Shown: in pieces, positions 33,728 through 46,121 of the stretch | Position numbering within the stretch: the stretch's first letter is position 1 | Layout of the letters: every line of letters starts with the position of its first letter | Source of the DNA: Magicicada septendecula | Lineage: Eukaryota; Arthropoda; Insecta; Hemiptera; Cicadidae | Direction: 5' to 3' | Assembly: GCA_034769895.1 (NCBI GenBank) | Contig: CM068368.1 | Location: 689,269,877 to 689,333,876, forward strand | DNA length: 64,000 nucleotides | Translations under genes and position numbers: made by a program | Notes under the pieces: model-generated | What the model was told of the DNA's origin: nothing | The model's database searches: none | Seen by the model: the letters and a program-made list of their open reading frames with translations, nothing else

Positions 33728-34670
33728 AAGTGACAACAGTAAGTTCATTAGTGAAAGTTTTATATATATTATTAAATTAATAAAGTGAACGAAGAGGATG
33801 CAACAACAAGATAATTTTATAACAGATTTGTATTAGTTTTTTGAGAATTTATTCCTATCCTGCAATAAGCATATTTTCAAACCTTTATGGATGTGTGTCA
33901 TGTAATGTACAGATTGCACCAAAAGAAACAATAATAATATATCTTTTCAATTAAACAAAAATTGGTCTTGTAATATGAGTCGGTAATACAGCAGGAACTA
34001 ATAAGTTAATTGCTATTACAAAATGCCTTATTCCTTTTTCATGATGATCAGATTTTGCTATACGCCTGCATAAATAGAAATTATTAAAATGCTTAATTCT
34101 CAATACAAAGTATTTAAACTATTTAACATGAAAAGTTCATCATGTCACACATTCTAGTAACAAGGTAAGTTTTTGGAATAGTGTTTTAGCTGAATTTATA
34201 CACTAGGAGGGCACTCAACATTTAGTTTGTGTGTGTAACTCTGGTTAATCAAAGAGAATTATTTGTGTAAATTCAAATTTAATAATACAAATCTACTACC
34301 ATAAAGGCCTGTAATGCTATGCATTAAAGAATTTTAATTAACTTCATATGGGGGAAAACTGGTTTACATACATTATTTCTGAAAATAATAATCCTGAAAT
34401 GTAATCAGTACTTATATCAAGTTAAGTGCAATAATTAAATAGATTCTTCAACTTGGACGTTGCAAACTTCAGGTGCTAAGCCTTTACTTTATTTTTAATT
34501 TAACATCAGTTTATGTTCGGCAAAGTTAAAAAGAACATGTTATACCCTCTGAGAAAGTACACAGTGAGTGGAAGCTGGCTTAAATGAAGGTAACCATTTT
34601 ATCTAATAATTAGTGTCCCATGGTAGAAAACAAGTGCAATACATATTATAAAAAGAAGGATATTGTTTTT

Positions 34671-35402
34671 ACTTCCATGTTCCATAAGGAAATGGATGGA
34701 AAAAAAATCGTGTTCGAGATAAGGGCTGATTCTGATTGTACTACCCTCAAAACATGAAGAAAAGTCATTTTTTAAAAGATGTCTGTGTGTAGAATTTTGT
34801 CTATGGCGAACGATAACTGCCGCAAATTCAAATAATTTTTTGCATATTGTAGAGGACTCAAGGTCTGTTGATTTTGGTGAAGATCGGTTAAGGAGAAGGG
34901 GTAGTTTACCTGCAACGTTTTATATTTTAACAAGAGTAAAGTACTTAATTTTGATAAATAAAGTATCCTGAAAAGGTCATAATAATCCACTGTAGAAAGG
35001 TAGATGAAATATCTATAAATGAAAAGGGGTAGGGGGAAGTTGAAGGGGGAGGGGATTATTTTCTATAAATGAAAATGATTGGTGAAGGGGAGGGGATAAT
35101 TTTTTATGTGTACTACTTTATCGGCAACAAAGAAGTAGTTTGTTGATAAAATTCCTTCACGGGCTGTTTGGCTGTGGTCCAATGTTTTCTGCAAAACCAG
35201 ACGTTTCGGAAGTGCCATCGACTGCCATCATCAGTGAAAATCGAGTGCGCTAACGTGAGGTGGTATATGTTAGTGACCACAATTCTGTGCTTGAGGCTGA
35301 AGATAGAAGTAGTTTCTGTGGAAATATTTCATTTCTAAAATGATTTTAAATATAAATCTTAAAACATGGAAGTCATGTATGGTTCTCCATACCGATATTT
35401 TA
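34671..35402 (-). repeat. Repeat X copy 3 (uninterrupted)
   Basis: It matches copy 1 from ACTTCCATGTTCCATAAGG to the end CCGATATTTTA, without the solo LTR and without the tandem duplication, so it gives the empty-site structure. It carries a minus-strand hammerhead core at 35196-35240. It straddles the inner breakpoint of the inverted duplication (35062). Confidence 0.7.
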
Positions 35403-37842
35403 TTTATTTGCATCGAATAGTATTATTGTTTAATTAATGTTCTATCCAGATCAAATTATGTGTATGGAGTTCTGGAAAAATTAGACAGGCATAAAGTTTT
35501 GTTTGTTTATTTCTGCTCATTATACAAGAAATTATAACTATAATTTCCATTAATTTTGTTAATGTTCTTTGCCATTCATTATTTAGTTATTTTTTTAATA
35601 TCAGGAAAAGTTCTGATGAAATTTCTGTACGTGTCATTTTTGGTCTCTCTCTCTCCCCCCTCATTTTTATTTATTGAAAAAACATAAAAAACTGACACTC
35701 CTCTGTATGTGTCCACATTGCATAAAATTAAAAAAAATTAATCCAAGAAATTTAAAAAAAAACTTGTAAACTCTGAAAACATTTGTTCTAATACAGAATT
35801 CAAATTAAATAAAGAAAAAAAGGAATTGTGTGCTGCTAGTGTGTGTGTTTTAATGGAGACATCTTCCCCCTTGCTCCTCAACCCCTTTCAGAAAGTGAAC
35901 AGACAGAACAATACCTGACCTGCAAATGGTCTTGAAACATACTTGTGATCTTGCAAAAGAGGATCAATCCTCTGTGTGTTTTAATGATAATTAGTTAACC
36001 AATGGACATGTCATGGACAACAAAATCCAACAATTTACAAATGAATAATGAAAACGCAAAGATTAAAAACTAATAAGAAATCATTCAATAGACATAAAGA
36101 AACAAAATAGTAAAATTTATTAATGAATCAAAGGATTTCAGAAATTCAACTGATAATCACACATTAGTACATAGTGTCATTAATTTCACAATTCCACAAA
36201 ATTTTTAACTATTGGATAGTGAACACTGGATTTGAATATAGTAAGCGTACACATGTTAATGTAGGTTGTTTCAAAAAAAGTGAATGGAAAAGAAAAGAAT
36301 ACACAATTTCAACTTTTTTAAACTGAAAACAAGAAATTCTTTACAGTTAGTGTAACGTATTGTGTTACTGTAAGACACAGCAGTTCTGTTAATGTGCTAA
36401 TTAAGATGCATTAAATGTATAAATAAAGCTAAATGACCGAATAAGATATTCTTAGATGTAGTGTAGTAATTCAGGTTTGGTCTAATTGCTCATTAGACTT
36501 TGTCTAAATTTTAAAGATGTTTAGGACCAACCATTAAAAACATTGTTTGAGATATGAGTAGGGAGTAGATGTATTAATATAATGTTACCCAACAAGATCA
36601 GGAACAATTATGTATATTAAATTAAGTAGTTAGTGGACTTAAAAACCTGCAGTAGAAACTCCAGTTTTTATAAAATAAATAGGCAGAGAATTGAAGATTT
36701 CTTGTTTGGAAATGTTATATCTGTTTTCTTCACAAGTAACTAAAATGTTGTTAATGGCCTTTTTTTAAGAGTATGAAAATACAATAGATACTGTACTTGA
36801 AACAAGGTGAATTTTATTGGTACATACTAAAGTATGGAGTCCTATTTGTTTCTATTCATTAACAAAGGTCCGTACTGTAATAATTTTGTGTGTAATATAC
36901 AAGCATTCTTTAAAATGTTTACGAGATTCTCCAATTTCATTTGCATTAATTCAGACCGTAGTAACATTAAATTCCACTGTAACCCATTATTAATACTTAA
37001 TCATTTGCATGTTAACAGAAACTGCACACTGCTTTTTATTGCATTATGTTGAAAAAAGGATTTGAATGTACTTGTTTGGTTATAGGCCTATGTTAGATTG
37101 TACTTGGCTATAGGTTCTAAATTGGAAGTAGGTTTTAATTCCGGTACCTGGAATAAATACAGCCTTTTATCCATACAATAACTACAGCCTTTGAATGTAC
37201 ACTAACTAAGGAAAATGTTTTTAAGTCTAATTAATTTTAAAAATCTAAAAGGTTAAGTTAGATTGTTAAACGTAGACACAACCTCCAAAAATCGTCTCTG
37301 TACCGTAATTATGTGCGATAAATGGAAATTAATTTCTGTACTTCCAGTAAATACAGCCTTTTAATAAAATATGTATCAATAAACCCCAATAAAATATGTA
37401 CCAATAACGTACTAGGTTATACGTTCTAAATTGGAAATAGGTTTTAATTCCGGTACTTCGAATAAATACAGCCTTTTATCCACACAATATAAACAGCCTT
37501 TTAATGTACACTAACTAAGGAAATGTTTGTTAAGTCTAATTAATTTTAAAAATCTAAAAAGTTGTTACATTGTTAAACGTAGACACAACCTCCAAAAATC
37601 GTCTCTGTACCGTAATTATGTGCGGGAAATGGAAACTAATTTCTGTACTTCCAATAAATGCACCTTTTTAATGTACACTAACAAAGTAAATTTTATTTAA
37701 GTTACATTGTCGTACATAACCTCCATAATCTGCCATTAGTTACTTGTGAATAATACATATCCAGTAGAAATCTGGACACGGAAAGTAAGTACAAACGAGG
37801 AGACGGAAGTTTGAGTTTGCCGTACCATTGTAAGCTAGATTT
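35062..37842. repeat. Right arm of the large inverted duplication
   Basis: Reverse complement of the left arm (22298-28403) without its two extra segments. It contains the single uninterrupted copy of the PLE target CGGAAGTTTGA near 37815 and the inverted tandem ~302-bp units (37080-37690). No gene is supported inside it. Confidence 0.85.
35196..35240 (-). ncRNA. Hammerhead-ribozyme-like motif in repeat X copy 3
   Basis: Minus strand CTGATGA (plus 35228-35234), stem II as in copy 2, GAAA (plus 35204-35207), CGTC. Short stem I. Confidence 0.5.
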
Positions 37843-39399
37843 TCACTAGGAGTAAACAAACCTGACATAGATTTAAAGTGTTTTCTGTTTTAGTTAAAGG
37901 AGGTGGTTTTATGTATGTTTGTTCAAACCACTATATAATCATGATAATAATAAAGAATAATGACCAGATTTAGTTAATTATGAATGACAATGTGATTAAA
38001 TTATTTTAACGTCACCTCGCCTTTACCTAACCTGTTCTCAACGAGTTCGTCAACGGCCCTGGAAATTCTGATACGGAGAAGTTAGATGTATTTAAATTGT
38101 TTTCTCGGGTACAGTGTTGAGGTTTCCACATTCCGCATGTCAAAATGTGGTGGTGACCCAAGAGCTTTTGCATAATAAATAAAACTGTCTCCGTAGTTCG
38201 TTTTATAATATACATTTTTATTTCATTTAAATTATTCGTGCCGTCTGTTCATAGAGTTTGTTGTGTGATATTCATTTGTTAATTTTGTGTGTGTTCATAA
38301 TCTAGTTGTTAATGATGCGGCCCGTGGGACCACATAAAATGTTAAGTAAGAAGTATTCGTGATTTACTGTAGTAATTAATTCGTCAGGATGCAGAAATGA
38401 TGAAGAGAGAGTGGACTGTAGTTAATACATTTATTGAAAATTCTTCACATATATAGCATTGAAATTGTTAAGTGTCACTTTTGAATAAGAGATTGGCTAA
38501 TGAGCGCATCGTAAATACAAGTCGTAATGTTACATTGAAATTAATTTAATGAAGGGGCCTAAAAGGCCATATATGAAGTCTTGGGCCTAAGGCCTACATT
38601 AATTGTCGCGACAAAGAAAAATGTGACGGTAAGTAGCGGGCGCAAGGCCGACCGCCGCTAGCGAACGTACGTAACGAACTGTGCAAATTAGGGATGGCCC
38701 GAAACAACGGCATCAGCTTACTCGACGCAACTGATGCGCTGCACAACTGATGCGGAGAAACCACTAATGTCTAATGTCTCGCATTAGGTAGCAACAGAAC
38801 AGCAGAATGTCTCGCATTAGGAAGCAACAGCAGATGAGCCTGCCTGGCCGACAGCTAATGCACTTAACTGATGGGAGTTGTCACAAGCCACTACAATGTA
38901 CTTTTCACGTTCTAACTTCATTCCTTTTTTTCCGTGTTTTATGAACTACACAGCCTAAACCTTAGCCCCTGATGCATACCGACTGCTTCGCTTATTTTCG
39001 TTTCTTTCCGTGGATGTTCGTACAGGTTGATTGCGTTGTCAGCTGGCAACCTGACACATACTGAGAATCAAACGTGTTTTAAGGTACACGATTTTTATCG
39101 AACTTCCGTAATGCATCTGCAGTCACTGCCATATTTCTTCAGTATTTCACTCTGTGCTTTGTTCATTAGAATTAACACAAAATCATCTTTTTTTGAAGTT
39201 TGGTCAGTTTCTCTGACGACTCCTTGAGGCTTATAAAATAATACACAAGGCTGTTCACTGGAATTGACCTCGTTGATCCACGCTTCAACACTTGTACAAC
39301 TTGTGACGATTTAAAAAAATGTTTAAATCGCACAAAATGAAAATTTTTGCTTTATAACAAGTAAGAGTATTATCCACCCCTTACCTTATAACAAAATGA
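37843..39399. other. Non-coding, with short direct repeats
   Basis: AATGTCTCGCATTAGG(T/A)AGCAACAG occurs twice within 38775-38830, and CAACTGATGCG(C/G) twice just before. TTAGGGATGGCCCGAAAC at 38687 resembles a hAT-like terminus. No gene is recognised. Confidence 0.4.
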
Positions 39400-39772
39400 T
39401 AAACGTGGTTCTTCCTTTATTGTTAAAGCCCCGCGTTGGAGTCGTCAATTTATAAGTAAACGAGATTTGGGGTTTTATTTTTAAGGTTTATTAAAATCAA
39501 GTTTAAATTACGTTTAAAAGCCACACTGTTGGTCCAGCCAATTTGTAATAAAATGAAAACGTGTGTGTTTACAATTAACTTGAAATAAAATAAAAGTGTT
39601 GTTATTTAAATTTGAGTTCGTGTCTAAAATATTAAAGATCTCGTTTAAACAAAGTTCAATGATGTGTGAAAGATTCTTTTGGAATAAATCAAAGTTTGAA
39701 ATAGTTGTTTCTAATTGAAGGTTACTAATGTAGTAAAGTAATTTAAAATGAAACATTCAAAGTTACTCACAG

Positions 39773-40046
39773 TGTTTGTAGTTTGAAAGGCAGGTGAAAT
39801 AAGATTCACGCAAACTGTTCACTAAGTAAGAACACTATATTGTTCACAGTACAATTTGGTTATAAAGTATACAAGTTTAAAAGTTTAGCCTATATATACA
39901 GTAGTTTAACAAGTTTAAAAGTTTACATAGTTTAACTGCTTGCTGCTGGCGCGCAGAGTCGGCACTGCCTCTCTCCACACTCCCCACCCTCACCGCTGCT
40001 GGATTTGTAGTGGGACAGTCTCCCCACTTATGACAGACGTTGAACA
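39773..40046 (-). repeat. BEL 3' LTR
   Basis: 274 bp, TG...CA, identical to 46122-46395. Next to it, on the element's inner side, minus-strand CAACGGGGGCGGCA (about 40047-40060) is a purine-rich tract suited to plus-strand priming. Confidence 0.93.
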
Positions 40047-40072
40047 TGCCGCCCCCGTTGAAGGCGCAGACT

Positions 40073-40885
40073 TCAATCATCTGGAAGAGGACAAAGCTTG
40101 ACGAGAGCTCGTTTAGTCAAACCTCGAGAAGTTCGGATCGTAGCAACACGAGCTTTTCCGTCCGACCCAATGTGAAGTTCAACGACACGGCCAATTTCCC
40201 AGTGTAGTGGTGGCCTAAAATCTTCTCGAATGACCACTAGAGAGCCTGGTTGGGGAGGGGGAAAGTCCTTGGTCCATTTATTTCTCTGTTGTAATGTAAC
40301 TAAGTATTCGTTTGACCAGCGTTTCCAAAAATTCTGATACATTTGTTGAACATGTTGCCAGTAATCTAATCTATTCATTTTTAAATGCGTCAAGTCAGGT
40401 ACAGGGAAAGATGATAAGGTTTCACCTATAAGAAAATGAGCGGGCGTTAAAGGGTATAAGTCATTAGGATCAGTGGATAAAGGTGTCAAAGGTCGAGAAT
40501 TTACGCAAGCTTCAATCTTAATGAGTAATGTTTCTAATTCGTCATAAGACAGAATACGTGTTCCCAGTACTCGTTTAAGATGACCTTTAACTGATTTAAC
40601 TCCCGCTTCCCACAAGCCATCGAAGTGTGGTGAGTGAGGTGGAATGAAATGCCAGTTTATAGATGCAGACGCACAAAATGACTGGAGTTGATATTGATGG
40701 TTTTCAGTCTTAAATAGCTGACGAAGTTCGATGAGTTCATTCTTCGCTCCGACAAAGTTAGTGCCATTATCTGAGTAGATGTTTTTGATCTTCCCGCGTC
40801 GTGCCATCATTCTGTCAAGAGCTTCTAGGAATTTTTTCGTTGTTAAGTCTGGTACCAATTCGAGATGAATAGCTTTGGTAGACAT
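40073..40885 (-). pseudogene. pol: BEL pol, integrase core and C-terminus (after the in-frame stop)
   Basis: 270 codons in the same frame as the upstream gag-pol ORF, separated by TGA at 40928-40930 and 14 sense codons. It begins with the conserved STKAIHLELVPDLT. It contains the second catalytic Asp (IYSDNGTNF, near residue 37) and the catalytic Glu (FDGLWEAGVKSVK, near 94), then the BEL-type C-terminal domain (GSLVVIREDF, PPLHWEIGRV). The ATG is internal to the domain and is not taken as a true start. Confidence 0.88.
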
Positions 40886-40927
40886 GCAAACGAAGAGCCC
40901 TACATATGCCTTTACAGGATGAGATTT

Positions 40928-43900
40928 TCATTGTAAAACTCTCCGGTAGTAGAAAGGGCCGCAGAAATCGACACCACAATTTTCAAAAGGACGAGAAGGT
41001 TGAACTCGGCAAGCACGTAGGTCGCCCATTAAATATTTAGCTGCTCTTGGCATTGACCTACTACATTTAAAGCATTTCCTTACGATGGATCGAGCTAACA
41101 CCTTCCCATTAATAGGCCAATATTTTGTCCTTACTGCTGCAAGAAGTGCTTGAGGACCCGTATGAAGTGTGGTAGTATGAGTTTCATGAAATATCAATTT
41201 TGTAATTTGATGATCAGGTGGAAGCAGAATTGGGTTTTTGCAATCTGAAGATATTGAAGCATGTTTTAGTCTACCACCAACACGAAGAATGCCTATCTCA
41301 TCCACATATGGTGCAAGTGATTTTATGTTATTGCTTACGGTCTTCTTTTTCTGAAGTCTATCTATGTCGTCAGAGAATGTACGTTGAGCTGATTTTATCC
41401 ATACTAATTCTGCATTATGCAAGTCCTCCGGTGTGAGATGTCCTATGGTTCGGTTTGAAGGATTTTTACAGTTCTTAATAAAACGTCGGCATAAAGCAGT
41501 AATTCTTAGAAGTTTCGTCCAAGATGAAAATTTCTCAATCAATTCAAATGATGAAGAATTAGTACAATGTATGTTAATTTTCTTTTTTCTTTCTTCAAAT
41601 TCTGAATCAACAGGAGTAGTTAGAATTGTCTTGGGCCAATTGCACTCTGTGCTTGTCAGCCACTGAGGTCCGTGCCACCATAGCTTATTTTTTATGAGCG
41701 TTTGAGGAGACGTACTTCTAGATATTAAATCAGCTGGGTTGTCTTGAGATCTAACGTGCTTCCAAGTACAGTTGTTTGTTAGTTCCTGAATCTGTGAAAC
41801 TCTGTTCGCTACAAAGGTCTGCCAAGTTTTTGGAGATGAGTTTAACCAATGCAACACTATGGTTGAGTCAGTCCACAGAGTGATGCTCCTAATTTGTATC
41901 CTTTCCAAGGAACTCAAAGTTTTGTTTAATAGCTGAGACAACAGAAGTGCTGCACATAATTCTAATCTGGGCAAAGTTAGTTGCTTAAGTGGTGCAACAC
42001 GAGACTTGGAACATAATAGTTTAACTCTAATATCACTATTTTCTTGGATGGTCCTTATATACAAACATGATCCGTACGCCCTCTCAGATGCATCAGCAAA
42101 ACCATGTATCTCATATTCTTGATTGGAAGTGCCACTTAATACTCTTCTCTCCACGGCTAGTTGGTTTAGATCTTGCAATGAATTTCTGTAAACGTTCCAC
42201 TTCTTCAGTATGTTGGCGGGAACTGGTTCATCCCATCCAAAGTCCTTTATAGACCATATTTCTTGCATAAATAATTTTGCTGTGATGACTACTGGTGAGA
42301 TAAGGCCAATAGGATCAAAAATTTTGGAAATGTCAGAAAGTATTACTCGTTTAGTTACAAGCTTAGGTGCTTCAGAAAGACTAACATGAAACTGAAATGT
42401 GTCATTTGAAGGCTGCCATAAAATACCTAGGGCCTTGGTTGACTTGTTTTCAGATTCTTCAATGAGGAATCCTGCTTCAATATTTTCACTTGGGATATTG
42501 TTTAAGATCATAGGGTGATTCGCACACCATTTTCGTAGTTCAAAACCTCCTCTTTCTAAGAGATTTATCAGTTGTCTTTGCACTTCAATAATTTGATCAA
42601 GCGAATCAGTTCCTGTCAATACATCGTCTACATAGAAATCATGTTGTAAAGTCTCTGAAGCTACAGGGAAAATGTGCTTTTCGTCTTCAGCAAGCTGAAA
42701 TAGAGTTCTTATTGCGAGAAATGGAGCTGACGCGATACCGTAAGTGACTGTCTTGAGTCGATATGTAGAAATTGGATCAGTTGTGTTATCACGCCAAAGA
42801 ATTCGTTGATAGTCTCGTTGAGTTTCATCTAGTAACACCTTACGGTACATTTGTTTGATATCTGCAGTGAAAACATACATATGAGTACGGAATGACAACA
42901 ATATTGAGATTAAATCGCGTTGTATTGTAGGACCAACCATGAGAACATCGTTGAGTGATTTATTTGTAGATGTCTTCGATGAGGCGTCGAAAACCACACG
43001 TAGTTTGGTTGTAGAGCTTGACTCTTTCAGGACAGGATGATGAGGCAAATAGTATACTTTGTCAGGTTCGGATTTCTCAGATATCTTCTCCATTTCCTCG
43101 TTCTCTAGGTACTCATTTAGAAATAAAGTATAATTTTCCTTGAGTTCAGGATTTCTGTTGAGTTTACGTTCCAAGGCTAGAAAACGCCTGAAAGCTTGAT
43201 CCTTTGACTCACCGAGAGAAGATGTTGGATCAGTCGAAAACGGAAGCTTAACAACATATCTGCCATCTGGCTGACGTTTTATGTTCGCCTCATAATGATT
43301 TTCACATGCTTCCTCTTCATAGGATTGTTTCTTCTTATTTGGAATTTCTTCTATCTTCCAAAAGGATGAGATAAGATTTTCTAGATTTGCTGATACAGAG
43401 GTAAAACACACCGTGTTCAGAGTTGAATAAAGTTTATTTGTAGACTCATCAGATGCTAGCTTGCCACTAACAATCCAACCAAAGGCTGTATTCTGTATAA
43501 CAGGTAGGTTATCTCCGAGTTTAATGTGGCCTTTTCGTAAAGTGTTATAAAAGACACTTGCGCCAAGTAAAACGTCAATTCCTCTCGATTTGTAAAAGTG
43601 ATCATCAGCGAGATTCACTCCGCCAGGGATACTTAAAGTCGGGAGATTTGAAGAGGTTGGTAGATCATTAGTGATTTTTCCTAGAACCAGAAAGTCAATT
43701 TCTTCTTCATAATTACTGAATCTTGACTTGACTTTAGTGCGTACAAATGAATTGGTCGAAACACCTGTATTTCCAATACAGTTGACTGACACATTTGTTT
43801 TGGAGGTTTTCAGGCCTAAAGAAGATATAAGTGATTGACTTATAATATTAGACTGACTGCCGCTGTCTAACAATGCACGGCAAGGATAGGCGTCACCTTG

Positions 43901-45283
43901 ATTATCAAAAATAAGAATAATAGCAGTGGCAAGAAGTACTTCACCGCTGATGCTTGAACATGCAGAAATGGTATGGTTTTGATTTGAAGGGTTAACCTTT
44001 TCCTTTTGTCCGTCATTATGAAGTACAGTATGATGACGTCCTTCGCAATGTTTGCAATTATGCGGACTTTTGCAATGTATGGTTTTGTGTCCTACTCTTA
44101 AACAGTTTATACAAAGATTCAGTTTCTTTATTTTGTCGAGTCGTTGAGATAAGTTAAGACTCAACAACTGTTTGCAGGTGAACGTGGTATGGCCTTCTTT
44201 ACAAACAGCGCAAGCAGGTTTAGATATGCTAACTGTATGGAATGAAGGTTTGTTTACTGGAGAAGGGTGTTGAAATTTGTGTTTGTTTTCCTTTGGGCGA
44301 ACTTTTATATCGGTAGAGTAGCTTTCTTCTCTGACTTCTTGTATCATGCATTGTTCATAAATAAACTGCATTAACATCTTGAATGAATATGGTTTGGAGT
44401 TATTATTAGGGATCTGTGAACCACTAATAATAGCGACATCTAATTCTTCATACTCATCACTAACATGTTTGGCATGGTAAGATTCCCAGCGGTCTCTTGT
44501 TTCAGAATCCAATTTTTCTGTAATTAAAAACACTAGAAGTGTACCCCATTGATCTGTTGGTTCGCCTAAATTATTTAATGCAGTTAAATGGTTCGTAACA
44601 GTATCGTATAAATGTTTCAGTTTTAACGCAAGCGGTTTGTCAAGACGTTTGAAGTTTAAAATACCCTGTATGTGGGCCTTAATACTGAGTCTATTATTCT
44701 TGAATCGTCGTTTAAGAGTTGTCCAAGCTATGTCATAATTGTCCGCGGTAACCTTTAATTCTTTAATGGTTCTTAAAGCTTCACCAGAAAGACAAGAGCG
44801 TAAGTAGTAGAATTTTTGTATTTTTGGTAATTTGGTAGAATTGTGTATCATCGATTCAAAGACATCGTGGAAATCGGTCCAGTCTTCGTATTTTCCGGAG
44901 AACGAAGGTAAAGGCATATCGGGAAGTTTAATATTATCAGATACATCCAGTTGTTGTGTAGGAGGGGGTGAGTTAATCGACATATTACTGTTTTCATGTG
45001 ATGATAAAATGTCTTCAATCTTGTCTCTAATCTCAAAGTAATCGTTCTCAAATTCGGAGTATTCATCATCTTGATAATTACTATCGTCACTAGGAAATGC
45101 ATCAATTTCTGCTTGAACCGCATTGAAATCTGACCAACATTCTTCTAGCTTTTCGCGTCTAGATTTTAAAGATGACAATGAATGACTTTCAAGACTGAAG
45201 GATAAAACGAAATTTCTTATTCGAGTTACTCGCGCCTTTATCTGTCCACGTTTACGTGTTAAAGTTTTCATATTAGCATCCAT
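40928..45283 (-). CDS. gag-pol: BEL gag-pol polyprotein, stopped inside integrase
   Basis: 1451 codons from ATG at 45283. Gag with the BEL-specific retropepsin-associated region (PLPSFSGKYEDWTDFHDVF near 121). CCHC/cysteine knuckles around 354-411 (CAVCKEGHTTFTC, CINCLRVGHKTIHC, CKHCEGRHH). Aspartic protease with DSG near 472. Reverse transcriptase with YVDD near 886 (FYVDDVLTG). RNase H around 1090-1200 (GFADAS, LELCAALLL, WTDS). Integrase zinc module near 1364-1403 (HETHT..CFKCSR) and the first catalytic Asp in GVDFCGPF. The TGA follows ten residues after that motif. Everything else reads through, so this single stop is the only visible defect. Confidence 0.93.
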   Translation of the reverse strand: MDANMKTLTRKRGQIKARVTRIRNFVLSFSLESHSLSSLKSRREKLEECWSDFNAVQAEIDAFPSDDSNYQDDEYSEFENDYFEIRDKIEDILSSHENSNMSINSPPPTQQLDVSDNIKLPDMPLPSFSGKYEDWTDFHDVFESMIHNSTKLPKIQKFYYLRSCLSGEALRTIKELKVTADNYDIAWTTLKRRFKNNRLSIKAHIQGILNFKRLDKPLALKLKHLYDTVTNHLTALNNLGEPTDQWGTLLVFLITEKLDSETRDRWESYHAKHVSDEYEELDVAIISGSQIPNNNSKPYSFKMLMQFIYEQCMIQEVREESYSTDIKVRPKENKHKFQHPSPVNKPSFHTVSISKPACAVCKEGHTTFTCKQLLSLNLSQRLDKIKKLNLCINCLRVGHKTIHCKSPHNCKHCEGRHHTVLHNDGQKEKVNPSNQNHTISACSSISGEVLLATAIILIFDNQGDAYPCRALLDSGSQSNIISQSLISSLGLKTSKTNVSVNCIGNTGVSTNSFVRTKVKSRFSNYEEEIDFLVLGKITNDLPTSSNLPTLSIPGGVNLADDHFYKSRGIDVLLGASVFYNTLRKGHIKLGDNLPVIQNTAFGWIVSGKLASDESTNKLYSTLNTVCFTSVSANLENLISSFWKIEEIPNKKKQSYEEEACENHYEANIKRQPDGRYVVKLPFSTDPTSSLGESKDQAFRRFLALERKLNRNPELKENYTLFLNEYLENEEMEKISEKSEPDKVYYLPHHPVLKESSSTTKLRVVFDASSKTSTNKSLNDVLMVGPTIQRDLISILLSFRTHMYVFTADIKQMYRKVLLDETQRDYQRILWRDNTTDPISTYRLKTVTYGIASAPFLAIRTLFQLAEDEKHIFPVASETLQHDFYVDDVLTGTDSLDQIIEVQRQLINLLERGGFELRKWCANHPMILNNIPSENIEAGFLIEESENKSTKALGILWQPSNDTFQFHVSLSEAPKLVTKRVILSDISKIFDPIGLISPVVITAKLFMQEIWSIKDFGWDEPVPANILKKWNVYRNSLQDLNQLAVERRVLSGTSNQEYEIHGFADASERAYGSCLYIRTIQENSDIRVKLLCSKSRVAPLKQLTLPRLELCAALLLSQLLNKTLSSLERIQIRSITLWTDSTIVLHWLNSSPKTWQTFVANRVSQIQELTNNCTWKHVRSQDNPADLISRSTSPQTLIKNKLWWHGPQWLTSTECNWPKTILTTPVDSEFEERKKKINIHCTNSSSFELIEKFSSWTKLLRITALCRRFIKNCKNPSNRTIGHLTPEDLHNAELVWIKSAQRTFSDDIDRLQKKKTVSNNIKSLAPYVDEIGILRVGGRLKHASISSDCKNPILLPPDHQITKLIFHETHTTTLHTGPQALLAAVRTKYWPINGKVLARSIVRKCFKCSRSMPRAAKYLMGDLRACRVQPSRPFENCGVDFCGPFYYRRVLQ

Positions 45284-46121
45284 CTTAAACGAGTATAGGG
45301 ATTACAAAGTACAGTAATAATAAACTTAATAATAAAATAAGTAATAATACAAGTACTGGTAACATGAACTAAGAATAAGAACGTAAATAATACTACTGAT
45401 AACTAATAACTTAGATACAAGTAAAATATTAATAATTTGCCTTAACTGCTAATGATACTGATAATCTATTAATAATATATTGTGTTCAAAAATAGATTGT
45501 GTAATATCTTTACATGAGTTGAGTTGAACTGCAACACAATTAAGAGTTTATCGCGTACAAAGAATAAAAATATCAACAAGAATACAAAGAATGTTCATTA
45601 ACTACGAATGTCATTACAAAAACTGTCATTAAGCAATCAGTAACATTTAGTTAGCATTGACAAAGAGGTCTTTGTTCTCTGAGCTACGCCACCGCTGGCT
45701 AGAACCATTAAAAGGGTGACGTGCTACGCACATAAAAACTTTTACGACCCAACACTTGACAAAAATGACGCCACACAAGCTGTGGCGTAATAGGTTTTTT
45801 TTTATAGCAAGGGTTAGCGTTAAGTGGAAACTAGACCTTAACTTAAACGTTTAAATCAAGTGTTTTTTTTTTTAAATAATAAATCTATATTTGTGAAATT
45901 GTGATGATATTTAATTAAATAAATATGTGATAATGTGATATTGTGAAACTCATCTGGTCAAACGTTGACGAACTGTTGAGTGTCGTCGTTATTGCAGTAA
46001 TGCCTTAAACTGTTTACACTTCCACACACTGGCGTATTTCTTACACTGTTTTTACACTTTCCATTGTTTCACTACACTTTACACTGTTTCGTTTGTTTTT
46101 AAATCACGTCGGGGTCACCAA
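45284..46121 (-). promoter_or_regulatory. BEL leader with primer-binding site
   Basis: 838 bp between the 5' LTR and the gag ATG. One nucleotide inside the LTR the minus strand reads TGGTGACCCCGACGTGATT (plus 46102-46120), starting with TGG as expected for pairing with a tRNA 3' end. I do not name the tRNA. No other coding sequence. Confidence 0.75.

Larger units (their letters stand above)
33183..33800 (+). mobile_element. Penelope-like element 3' fragment
   Basis: A 5'-truncated PLE: partial RT tail plus GIY-YIG coding sequence (to 33656), a hammerhead motif, and a terminal part ending about GAAGAGGATGCAACAACAAGA, which is shared with the PLE tail at 60925-60950. No target duplication could be assigned. 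Confidence 0.8.

Noticed and set aside
36834-37052. 72-codon frame conserved with 25664-25870 as a possible gene
   Set aside because: Conservation comes from the recent inverted duplication; no family features and no constraint can be shown.
39544-39549. TGTAAT as a definite LTR start for Gypsy copy 2
   Set aside because: No matching target duplication was found with the right end at 49169, and the block order is shuffled, so the boundary was left open.
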